Source: Arthrobacter alpinus (lineage in GTDB: Bacteria > Actinomycetota > Actinomycetes > Actinomycetales > Micrococcaceae). From it: DNA of 64,000 bases. The translations under genes and the position numbers were made by a program. The stretch covers positions 1,426,001 through 1,490,000 of the forward strand of contig NZ_CP012677.1 in assembly GCF_001294625.1 (NCBI RefSeq), given 5' to 3'. The notes beneath the pieces are model-generated. The model had not been told where the DNA came from, ran no database searches, and worked only from the letters and a program-made list of their open reading frames with translations. Shown here piece by piece: positions 36,140 through 43,520 of this stretch. Position 1 is the stretch's first letter. Each line of letters begins with the position of its first letter.

Positions 36140-36757
36140 ATGTCCTATCCGGACCAGAACTCACAGGAACCCCAGGTGCTGCCGGGGTACTTCAGTCCTG
36201 CCGAGGCGCCGCCGCAAGCACCTCCGGTGCCCCCACCTCACTATCAGGCACCTCACTATCAGGGCCCCCAGATGCCGGGACCGCTGAGTCCCTATGTGCC
36301 CCCGGTCATGCAATACGGTGCCGTAGACCCGCTGTCACTACCGTATTACCGCGCCACCTTTGGCCAGGCGATGGGCCAATTCTTTAGGAAATATGCAACC
36401 TTCAGCGGCCGAGCCAGCAGAAGCGAATTCTGGTGGGTCATGCTGTTCATGGCCGGGCTGTTCTTGGCCGGAGCCATAGTGAATGCCTTGACCCGGAGCG
36501 ACTGGGTCGCCGGCTTATATGTCATGTTCATGATGGCCACCTTTGTGCCGTCCCTGGCGCTGGCCGTGCGCCGGCTGCACGACGCCAACTTCAGCGGCGG
36601 ACTCCTCTGGTTGTGGCTCGTGCCCTACGTCGGCTTCCTGATTGTGCTGGTCATGGCACTGTTGCCCGCCAACCGGCAGGGCGCCCGCTTCGACAAGGTG
36701 CGCGGCGGTCAGCAGCCCTACGGCCCCGCTGGCAGCTACGGCCCGCCCCGCTACTGA
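36140..36757 (+). CDS. DUF805 family membrane protein
   Basis: This 205-residue protein has a Pro/Tyr/Gln-rich N-terminus of about 65 residues with the repeats HYQAPHYQGPQ. A DUF805 domain follows, starting with FRKYATFSGRASRSEFWW near residue 83 and holding three hydrophobic segments and the conserved AVRRLHDANFSGG. It ends in a short Gly-Pro-Tyr tail. DUF805 function is unknown. AAAGGGGA lies 8 bases before the ATG. Its end overlaps the convergent yigZ gene by 7 bases. Confidence 0.85.
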   Translation: MSYPDQNSQEPQVLPGYFSPAEAPPQAPPVPPPHYQAPHYQGPQMPGPLSPYVPPVMQYGAVDPLSLPYYRATFGQAMGQFFRKYATFSGRASRSEFWWVMLFMAGLFLAGAIVNALTRSDWVAGLYVMFMMATFVPSLALAVRRLHDANFSGGLLWLWLVPYVGFLIVLVMALLPANRQGARFDKVRGGQQPYGPAGSYGPPRY

Positions 36758-37479
36758 CGAAGCGGAGCCACGGGCCAATCTACCCAGTCGCTCCCGGCAT
36801 CCGTCAGCACGCAGCGCCCAGCGGTGAGGGAGGCGAGCCGTTCCACGGCGGCCGCGATGATCGCCCCGTCGTCGGCCAGGGCCAGTCCCACCAAGGTGTT
36901 GGTGGGGCCATAGCTGTTCCCCGTCATGTGGTATCCGGCGGTGCGCAGCTCGTTCTCCAGCCGCCCGGCCTCAGCATGCCCCACGGCCACGGTGAATAAT
37001 CTCAACCGCTGCCGGCGTATTAGTGCGGCAAGGTCCACGGCGGTACTGACGGACTCCGAGTAGGCGCGCACCAGGCCGCCGGCCCCTAGCAGTATCCCAC
37101 CGAAATAGCGTACGACGACGGCGCACACGTCGCTGAGGTCCGCTGAAGGTTGCTGCCCTGGCCGGGTTTCACGCTTCAGGAGGGCCTCAAGCATGGGCAT
37201 TCCGGCCGTCCCGGAGGGTTCACCGTCGTCATTGGAGCGTTGGATGCCTCGATCGGGGCCGATCGTGAACGCGGAACAGTGGTGGCGTGCGTCGTAAAAC
37301 TCCCGGCGAAGTTCGGTGACGAGGGCGCGGGCCCCGGCTTCGTCGTCGACCCTTCGCAAGACGGTGATGAAGCGCGAGCGTTTTATGGTGATCTCGTGGC
37401 GGAAATCAGGGCCACCGGCAAGGGTCGTGTAGCTGTTCACACCCGGCGATGTGACAGGTGAAATGGGTGTTTGGTTCAC
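36751..37479 (-). CDS. yigZ: YigZ/IMPACT family protein
   Basis: This 242-residue protein has an N-terminal IMPACT domain (IKRSRFITVLRRVDDEAGAR, the YDARHHCSAF block, and SNDDGEPSGTAGMPMLE) and a C-terminal DUF1949-like domain. The conserved GDGEPSGTAG-type motif marks the family; eukaryotic IMPACT inhibits Gcn2, but the bacterial role is unknown. The start is GTG, 6 bases after a TAGACT box that overlaps the coaE -10 box. Confidence 0.88.
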   Translation of the reverse strand: MNQTPISPVTSPGVNSYTTLAGGPDFRHEITIKRSRFITVLRRVDDEAGARALVTELRREFYDARHHCSAFTIGPDRGIQRSNDDGEPSGTAGMPMLEALLKRETRPGQQPSADLSDVCAVVVRYFGGILLGAGGLVRAYSESVSTAVDLAALIRRQRLRLFTVAVGHAEAGRLENELRTAGYHMTGNSYGPTNTLVGLALADDGAIIAAAVERLASLTAGRCVLTDAGSDWVDWPVAPLRQ

Positions 37480-37501
37480 AAATTCAGTCTAGTGTGGAAG
37501 C
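37480..37501. promoter_or_regulatory. Back-to-back overlapping -10 boxes for yigZ and coaE
   Basis: In AGTCTAGTGT, TAGACT (minus strand, 37491 to 37486) serves yigZ and TAGTGT (plus strand, 37490-37495) serves coaE. They share two base pairs. Each is exactly 6 bases from its start codon (GTG at 37479, ATG at 37502). Both transcripts are predicted to be leaderless, and the two polymerases cannot occupy the site together. Confidence 0.65.
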
Positions 37502-38713
37502 ATGCTCTCGATTGGTCTCACCGGCGGTATCGCCTCAGGCAAGTCCCTGCTCTCCGCCCGATTCCGCGAGCTGGGCGCCGTCGTGATCGATGCCGACCAG
37601 CTGGCCCGGGACGTTGTTGCCCCTGGAACGCCCGGCCTGGCAGCGGTGGTGGCGGCCTTCGGTCCGGGGATTCTGCGTCCTGACGGTACGTTGGACCGCC
37701 CCGCCTTGGGTGCCATTGTGTTCGGCTCACCCCAACGACTGGCCACCCTCAACGCAATCGTCCACCCCCTGGTGCGGGCCGCGGCACAGGCATTGCAGGC
37801 CGACGCCGAACCCGGAACCATTGTTGTCCAGGACATCCCCCTGCTCGTGGAGACTGGGCAGGGGGCCAGCTTCCACCTCGTGGTGGTGGTGCAGGCTCCG
37901 GAGCGGGAACGCCTGGCACGAATGGTCAGCGACCGCGGCATGACGGCGGCTGACGCGCTGGCCCGGATGGCAGCGCAGGCCAGCGATGAGGAGCGTGCGG
38001 TGGTGGCCGACGTCGTGCTGGTCAATGACGGCACCCGGGAACAGGCCAGCGCAGCCCTTGACGGACTGTGGGAAACACGCTTGCTACCCTTTTCAAGGAA
38101 CCTGGTGGCACGGCGCCCGGCACCGATGGAGGGCCCGGCAGTGCTTGCCCCGGCCGATCCGACGTGGCCGCTCCAGGCGGCACGTTTGATGGCACGCATC
38201 CAGGCTGCCGCCGGGGACAGGGGTATCGCCGTGGACCACATTGGCTCAACCTCCGTTCCGGGGTTGGCGGCCCAGGACGTCATTGACCTGCAACTTCGCG
38301 TCGCCTCACTCGACGACGCCGATTTCCTGGCCACTGCGCTTGCCGACGCCGGGTTCCCACCCCATGCCGGGAACTTGCTGGACACTGGTCACGACTTTGC
38401 CGGCGGGCGGCAGGGGGAGATGTGGGAGAAACGGTTCCACAACGCCGCCGATCCCGGCAGACCCGTCAACCTTCATGTCCGGGTTGACGGTTCACCCGGG
38501 GCGCTCCTCGCCCTGGCTTTCCGCGACTGGCTCCGGGCGGACGCCTCGGCCCGGCGGGCCTACGAATCGCACAAGCGCTTACTCGCGTTCAATCACCACG
38601 GGGACTCCTCCGCCGCGGGCTACGCACAGGCCAAGGAGCCGTGGTTTGCACAGATGGTTCCGGACGTGAACGGGTGGATTGCACGGACCCGGTGGCATTG
38701 CCCGCAGGCGTGA
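37502..38713 (+). CDS. coaE: Dephospho-CoA kinase fused to a GrpB domain
   Basis: This 403-residue protein has an N-terminal CoaE domain (residues 1-200) with the P-loop GLTGGIASGKS, VIDADQLARDVV and VQDIPLLVETG; it phosphorylates dephospho-CoA in the last step of CoA synthesis. The C-terminal half (about 210-400) is a GrpB/UPF0157 domain of the nucleotidyltransferase fold: AVDHIGSTSVPGLAAQDVID and the VNLHVRV strand are typical. The same fusion is known in mycobacteria, where the GrpB part is thought to help the kinase fold. The gene shares a promoter region with yigZ. Confidence 0.93.
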   Translation: MLSIGLTGGIASGKSLLSARFRELGAVVIDADQLARDVVAPGTPGLAAVVAAFGPGILRPDGTLDRPALGAIVFGSPQRLATLNAIVHPLVRAAAQALQADAEPGTIVVQDIPLLVETGQGASFHLVVVVQAPERERLARMVSDRGMTAADALARMAAQASDEERAVVADVVLVNDGTREQASAALDGLWETRLLPFSRNLVARRPAPMEGPAVLAPADPTWPLQAARLMARIQAAAGDRGIAVDHIGSTSVPGLAAQDVIDLQLRVASLDDADFLATALADAGFPPHAGNLLDTGHDFAGGRQGEMWEKRFHNAADPGRPVNLHVRVDGSPGALLALAFRDWLRADASARRAYESHKRLLAFNHHGDSSAAGYAQAKEPWFAQMVPDVNGWIARTRWHCPQA

Positions 38714-38791
38714 GTGTGTCCTTGATAGGCGCAGCTTAAACGGCTGTGGCCCGCGCCCACGGCACGGACCACACCAAGTTAACGCCGGGGT

Positions 38792-39346
38792 TTATCCGAC
38801 GGCGGAGCAGGAGTAAAGCAGGCCGTCAACGGTGACCGTTTCAGCACCTGACCGGCAGGCGTCGGTTACCTGCTGGATCAGCAGGACAGCAGCGGGGTCT
38901 ATAGAGTTGGCCCAGACGAAGAACAAGATAACGGCGATGATGGTCGCGACGACGGCCAGGGCGCTGATGATGACTGCTACCAGTGCCAAGGTGTTCTTGA
39001 ACCCTGCCTTCTTTGACTTGGACATGGCCACAAGACCAAGAATCAGTCCCACCAGGCTAAAGCCCACAAAGGGAAGGATGATGGCCACAATGGACAAGGT
39101 CTTGCCCGGGTCAACCACAAATGGAGCGCCAGGCATGCCATCTGGCTGCTGGCCGTAGGGAGCGGGCTGTGCGTAGGGCGGGACCTGCTGCGCGTGCGGT
39201 GCCTGCTGGGCAGGCTGGCCATACGGTGCTTGCTGGGCTGGCTGGCCAAACGGAGCCGGCGGCGCATACGGAGGCGCGGACGACGGAGTCGGTTCGGCCG
39301 GCGGCACAGGCTTGGTGAAGGGGTTTTCGGGGATGTTCGCAGACAT
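38792..39346 (-). CDS. DUF4190 domain membrane protein with proline-rich head
   Basis: This 184-residue protein begins with about 75 residues rich in Pro, Gln and Ala with near-repeats (FGQPAQQAPYGQPAQQAPHAQ). Two hydrophobic segments follow (about 82-107 and 118-146) with the DUF4190-like pattern KTLSIVAIILPFVGFSLVGL and MSKSKKAG. The short outer tail has two cysteines. Function is unknown. AAGGTATCC precedes the ATG. It is divergent from uvrB. Confidence 0.82.
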   Translation of the reverse strand: MSANIPENPFTKPVPPAEPTPSSAPPYAPPAPFGQPAQQAPYGQPAQQAPHAQQVPPYAQPAPYGQQPDGMPGAPFVVDPGKTLSIVAIILPFVGFSLVGLILGLVAMSKSKKAGFKNTLALVAVIISALAVVATIIAVILFFVWANSIDPAAVLLIQQVTDACRSGAETVTVDGLLYSCSAVG

Positions 39347-39451
39347 GGATACCTTAAGAGTTTGAGACCAGTGATGGGTGCTACCTCTATTTTTACATGC
39401 AATGGACTAATTCGCCGTGTCGGGCCATGGGGAGTACTCCCCATAAGGTTT

Positions 39452-39467
39452 TCGATCAGGTGTTCTA
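39452..39467 (+). promoter_or_regulatory. LexA (SOS) box candidate upstream of uvrB
   Basis: TCGATCAGGTGTTCTA matches the actinobacterial LexA consensus TCGAAC-N4-GTTCGA at 10 of 12 defined positions. It lies 31-46 bases before the uvrB start, over the expected -35 region; the -10 box TAGCGT is at 39485-39490. Confidence 0.6.
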
Positions 39468-39497
39468 ATCGGTGCCATCGGGGGTAGCGTTAGGGTC

Positions 39498-41579
39498 ATG
39501 AGTCTTGCCCAAGAGATAAATCGTGTTGTCGCCCCCTTCGAGGTCATCAGTGACTTCCAGCCTGCCGGCGACCAGCCGGCAGCCATCAAGGAACTCACAG
39601 AGCGCATCAACAATGGCGAAAAAGACATTGTCCTACTCGGCGCCACGGGCACTGGAAAATCCGCCACCGCCGCATGGCTGATCGAACAAGTGCAGCGGCC
39701 CACACTGGTCATGGTGCAAAACAAGACACTGGCCGCCCAGCTCGCCAATGAATTCCGCGAACTGCTGCCCAACAATGCCGTTGAGTACTTCGTCTCCTAC
39801 TACGACTACTACCAGCCGGAAGCCTATGTGCCGCAGTCGGACACCTTCATCGAGAAGGACTCCTCGGTCAACGAGGAAGTGGAACGCCTGCGCCACTCAG
39901 CCACCAATGCGCTGCTGACCCGCCGCGATGTGATCGTGGTGGCCACCGTGTCCTGCATTTACGGGTTGGGCACACCCGAGGAATACGTTGCCGGGATGGT
40001 GACGTTGACCCGCGGTGAGCAAATGAACCGGGACGACCTGCTGCGCAAGTTCGTCAGCATGCAATACGCGCGCAATGACATTGACTTCCACCGCGGCACC
40101 TTCCGGGTCAGGGGCGACACCGTGGAGATCATCCCTATGTATGAGGAACAAGCCATCCGGGTGGAATTCTTTGGGGATGAGATTGAGAACATTTACACCC
40201 TGCACCCGCTGACGGGGGAGATCATCCGGGAAGAAAACGAGATGTACGTTTTCCCGGCCTCACACTATGTGGCGGGGCCGGACCGCATGGCCCGGGCCGT
40301 CAAACAGATTGAGGACGAACTGGCGGCCAGGACCAAGGAGCTGGAAAGCCAGAACAAGCTCCTGGAGGCACAGCGTCTGCGCATGCGCACCACGTACGAC
40401 CTGGAAATGATGGAGCAGATGGGCTTCTGCAACGGCATTGAAAACTACTCCCGGCACATTGACGGACGCGAGCAGGGGAGCGCCCCCCACTGCCTCATCG
40501 ACTACTTCCCCGACGACTTCCTGCTGGTCATTGACGAATCCCACGTGACGGTTCCCCAGATCGGGGCCATGTACGAGGGTGACATGTCACGCAAGCGCAC
40601 CCTGGTGGACCACGGCTTCCGGCTTCCCTCTGCCATGGACAACAGGCCGCTGAAATGGGATGAATTCTTAGAACGCATTGGGCAGACCGTGTACATGTCT
40701 GCCACGCCCGGAAAATATGAGCTGGCGAAGGCGGATGGCTATGTGCAGCAGATCATCCGCCCCACCGGCCTGATCGACCCGCAGATCATCGTCAAGCCCT
40801 CCAAAGACCAGATCAACGACCTCTTGGGTGAGATCCGGAAACGGAGCGCCAAGAACGAGCGTGTCCTGGTCACCACACTGACTAAACGCATGTCCGAGGA
40901 CCTCACCGACTACCTGCTGGGCAACGGCATCAAGGTCCAATACCTACATTCCGACGTCGACACGCTGCGGCGGGTGGAACTGTTGCGGGAACTGCGCATG
41001 GGCGTCTTCGACGTGCTCGTAGGTATCAACTTGCTCCGTGAAGGCCTGGATCTGCCGGAAGTGTCGCTGGTGAGCATCCTGGACGCCGACAAGGAAGGGT
41101 TCCTGCGCTCGGCCACGTCCCTGATCCAGACCATCGGCCGTGCTGCCCGTAACGTCTCCGGCGAGGTGCACATGTATGCGGACAGAATCACCGCGTCTAT
41201 GGCGTTCGCCATAGACGAGACGAACCGGCGCCGCGAAATCCAGGTCGCCTACAACACCGAACGCGGCATTGACCCGCAGCCGCTACGGAAGAAGATCGCC
41301 GATATCAGCGACCAGTTGGCGCGCGAGGATGCAGACACGGCTGCCTTGTTGGAGGAAGCCCGGGCCAGGCGGGACGGTGCCGGGAAGAAGAAGGCCGTCC
41401 GAGCCGACGGGCTCGCCGCCCGTCCTGCCGAAGCGCTGGTCACGTTGATAGAGGACTTGACGGCGCAGATGCACGCCGCAGCAGCCGATCTCCACTTCGA
41501 GTTGGCAGCCCGGCTTCGCGACGAGGTTCAGGACCTGAAGAAGGAGCTGCGCCAAATGCGCGAAGCCGGCCACGCCTAG
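39498..41579 (+). CDS. uvrB: Excinuclease ABC subunit UvrB
   Basis: This 693-residue helicase-like damage verifier has Walker [10 protein letters not shown] near residue 47, the beta-hairpin block [20 protein letters not shown], the DESH box ([13 protein letters not shown]), helicase motif QTIGRAARN and a C-terminal UVR domain ([20 protein letters not shown]) that binds UvrC. UvrA loads it on DNA and UvrC then cuts. The ATG is 7 bases after TAGCGT, so the transcript is probably leaderless, and a LexA box lies upstream. Length is typical. Confidence 0.97.
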   Translation: MSLAQEINRVVAPFEVISDFQPAGDQPAAIKELTERINNGEKDIVLLGATGTGKSATAAWLIEQVQRPTLVMVQNKTLAAQLANEFRELLPNNAVEYFVSYYDYYQPEAYVPQSDTFIEKDSSVNEEVERLRHSATNALLTRRDVIVVATVSCIYGLGTPEEYVAGMVTLTRGEQMNRDDLLRKFVSMQYARNDIDFHRGTFRVRGDTVEIIPMYEEQAIRVEFFGDEIENIYTLHPLTGEIIREENEMYVFPASHYVAGPDRMARAVKQIEDELAARTKELESQNKLLEAQRLRMRTTYDLEMMEQMGFCNGIENYSRHIDGREQGSAPHCLIDYFPDDFLLVIDESHVTVPQIGAMYEGDMSRKRTLVDHGFRLPSAMDNRPLKWDEFLERIGQTVYMSATPGKYELAKADGYVQQIIRPTGLIDPQIIVKPSKDQINDLLGEIRKRSAKNERVLVTTLTKRMSEDLTDYLLGNGIKVQYLHSDVDTLRRVELLRELRMGVFDVLVGINLLREGLDLPEVSLVSILDADKEGFLRSATSLIQTIGRAARNVSGEVHMYADRITASMAFAIDETNRRREIQVAYNTERGIDPQPLRKKIADISDQLAREDADTAALLEEARARRDGAGKKKAVRADGLAARPAEALVTLIEDLTAQMHAAAADLHFELAARLRDEVQDLKKELRQMREAGHA

Positions 41580-41580
41580 G

Positions 41581-41648
41581 CGGTGATTGAGCCTGTCGAC
41601 ATCGCCGGGCTTCGCTCCCCATTGGGGTCTGGACAGGCTCGACCACCG
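41581..41648. terminator. REP-like hairpin between uvrB and the hydrolase pseudogene
   Basis: CGGTGATTGAGCCTGTC pairs with GACAGGCTCGACCACCG in a 17-bp stem with one mismatch and one wobble; a smaller CCCCATTGGGG hairpin sits in the loop. The GAGCCTGTCGA core resembles short palindromes often seen between genes in actinobacteria. It lies between convergent genes and can stop both. Confidence 0.7.
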
Positions 41649-41652
41649 GTGG

Positions 41653-42941
41653 CTACTCCGGGCCGCGCACCATGGACAGGAGCAGGGCGAAGATCCGCTC
41701 ACCGTCGTCGGCGATGCCGTCGTGGTGGTAGTCGGCGGTTTCCCAAGTCTGCAGGTTTTGGACCGCGGCGGCCGTGGCCATGGAGATGTCCCGGTCGACG
41801 TAGATGTCCTCCGAGTACACTGCGGCTGCCACGGGCACAGTGTTGCGGCGTAGCTGCTCGAGGTCGTAGAGCGCACCCCAGCCGGCGGTCCTAGTGGCGA
41901 GCAGTTCCGCCAGCTCGCGCAGTGGCACCAGTGCCGGGTCCTGCTCGAAGTACCAGGGATACACGGCCTCGCCTGTCAGTAGCGGTTCGGCCTCGTCCGG
42001 GTGGAAGGCTGGATGTTCGGCCAGGACGCGGGACGCAGCCCAGTTGCTGGCCTCGTCCTGGACATAGATTGATTCGTGCAGCAGCGCGTACAGGGGGTTG
42101 GCCGCCCGGCTGACCTGCGCGCAGACTTGGGCGAGGAAACCGTCGGAGAGCTTGTCGCCGTCGGGTGTGGGCACAAACGCGTCCTCCAGGAGATAGTGCA
42201 GGGCGTCAATGCGGGTGTTGCCGCCAAAGTAGTTGCCCAGCATCTGAATTCGTTCCGGTGTCAGGCGCTCACCGGTGGGCAGGTACTCGGAGGCGGAGAC
42301 CACGTGGCGCATGATCCGCGTGACCTGCGCACGGTCTTGCGGGTAGCGGGCAAAATACTCGGCGTTGCGGGCAACCAGACGCCCAAACGTTGCCTCATAC
42401 ACCTGGTCGGCGGGGCCGGTGAGTGGACCGAGGCCGCCGGTGATGAGCACTTCCTTCAGGCCCTGGGGGCAAAGGACAAATAAGTAAGAGCGCAGAATCC
42501 GCCGTAGCTTTGGCCAAAGATGCTCCACTTGGCGGCACCCAGGTCAGCCCTGATCAGTTCGGCGTCGGCCACAATGTCCGTGGCGCGAAAGTGTGCCAGA
42601 TAGGCGGCCTGGGCGGCTGCATCGCCCACCAGCGGCAAAGTCTGCCGGTTGGCAGGTGTGGACAGGCCCGTACCGCGTTGGTCCAGCATCAGCACGCGGA
42701 ACCCCTTCAGCGCCTCCGCCAACCAGCCGCTCATGCCAAGGGGCCGGTTGCCGCGGCCGCCGGGGCCGCCCTGCAGGAACAACAGCCACGGCAGCTCCTC
42801 GCCCCCTGGCCGGGGATCAAAGAGCTCCCGAGCGTACAAGGTGATGGAGGGTCCGGCAGGGTTGGCATGGTCAAGTGGTGCTTGGAACCAGTGGTCGCGC
42901 ATGCCCACGCCACGGATCAGGTACGGCCCGGCGTTGCTCAT
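41653..42941 (-). pseudogene. Frameshifted alpha/beta hydrolase (prolyl aminopeptidase-like)
   Basis: The first 160 residues, from ATG 42941, read as a normal prolyl-aminopeptidase-like hydrolase, with the oxyanion block LFLQGGPGGRG, LMLDQRGTGLS and nucleophile GQSYGGFCALTYLSFAP. The frame then ends in RA-stop. The rest continues in the next frame from GLKEVLITGGLGPLTG to the TAG near 41653, with the expected acid and base region (SEDIYVDRDIS, YHHDG). Rejoining needs one base in the run GGGGG at 42465-42469. Nothing else is missing, so this is either a recent mutation, a phase-variable tract or a base-call error. It overlaps the upstream acetyltransferase by ATGA. Confidence 0.85.
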
Positions 42942-43474
42942 ACGCGCACCTGGGCGGGTTCCTTGGTGGGCGTGGCCCCGGAGCCCGGCGCCGGAGCCCC
43001 GAAGGCACCCAACTCGGCGCCGTCCAGGCGGAACACGTGCCAGCCGTCCATCGGGGCTGCTCCCAGGGAGTTGTAGAAGCTGATCGCCGGCTCATTCCAG
43101 TCCAGCACGCTCCACTCGACCCGGGCATAACCGCGTTCCACCGCGATCTGGGCCAAGCAGCGCAGCAGCGCCTTGCCGTGCCCGCCGCCGCGAGCTTCGG
43201 GGCGCACATACAGGTCCTCGAGGTGGATGCCGAGGGCGCCTTCCCACGTGGAATAGTTCAGGAACCAGAGGGCGAAGCCGACGATGGTTTCCCCGGCCAC
43301 GGGACTGTCCACCACGTGGGCAAAGACCTGCGGATTCTCACCAAAAAGGTGTGCGTGGAGCATCTCCACCGTGTTCTTGACGGCGTCGGGTTCTTTCTCA
43401 TAAACAGCAAGGTCGTGGATCATGCCCAGGATGGCGGGGACATCTGCCGGGACAGCGGTGCGAATAAGGCTCAT
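42938..43474 (-). CDS. SSAT-like GNAT N-acetyltransferase
   Basis: This 178-residue GNAT protein resembles spermidine/spermine N1-acetyltransferases: IHLEDLYVRPEARGGGHGKALL is the acetyl-CoA motif, and VEWSVLDWNEPAISFYNSLGA is the typical C-terminal block. Such enzymes acetylate polyamines, thialysine or similar amines. The C-terminal 25 residues are Gly/Ala/Pro-rich. The ATG is 6 bases after TAAACT, so the transcript is probably leaderless. The stop overlaps the start of the frameshifted hydrolase, so the two form a coupled pair. Confidence 0.87.
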   Translation of the reverse strand: MSLIRTAVPADVPAILGMIHDLAVYEKEPDAVKNTVEMLHAHLFGENPQVFAHVVDSPVAGETIVGFALWFLNYSTWEGALGIHLEDLYVRPEARGGGHGKALLRCLAQIAVERGYARVEWSVLDWNEPAISFYNSLGAAPMDGWHVFRLDGAELGAFGAPAPGSGATPTKEPAQVRV

Positions 43475-43486
43475 GAAAGGAGTTTA
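43475..43486 (-). promoter_or_regulatory. Leaderless-type promoter of the SSAT-like gene
   Basis: TAAACT (minus strand, 43486 to 43481) is followed by CCTTTC and the ATG at 43474. CCTTTC cannot act as a ribosome site, which supports a leaderless start. Confidence 0.5.
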
Positions 43487-43520
43487 TCGCCCCGCCGGCC
43501 CCGAGTCCCGCCCGCCACCC

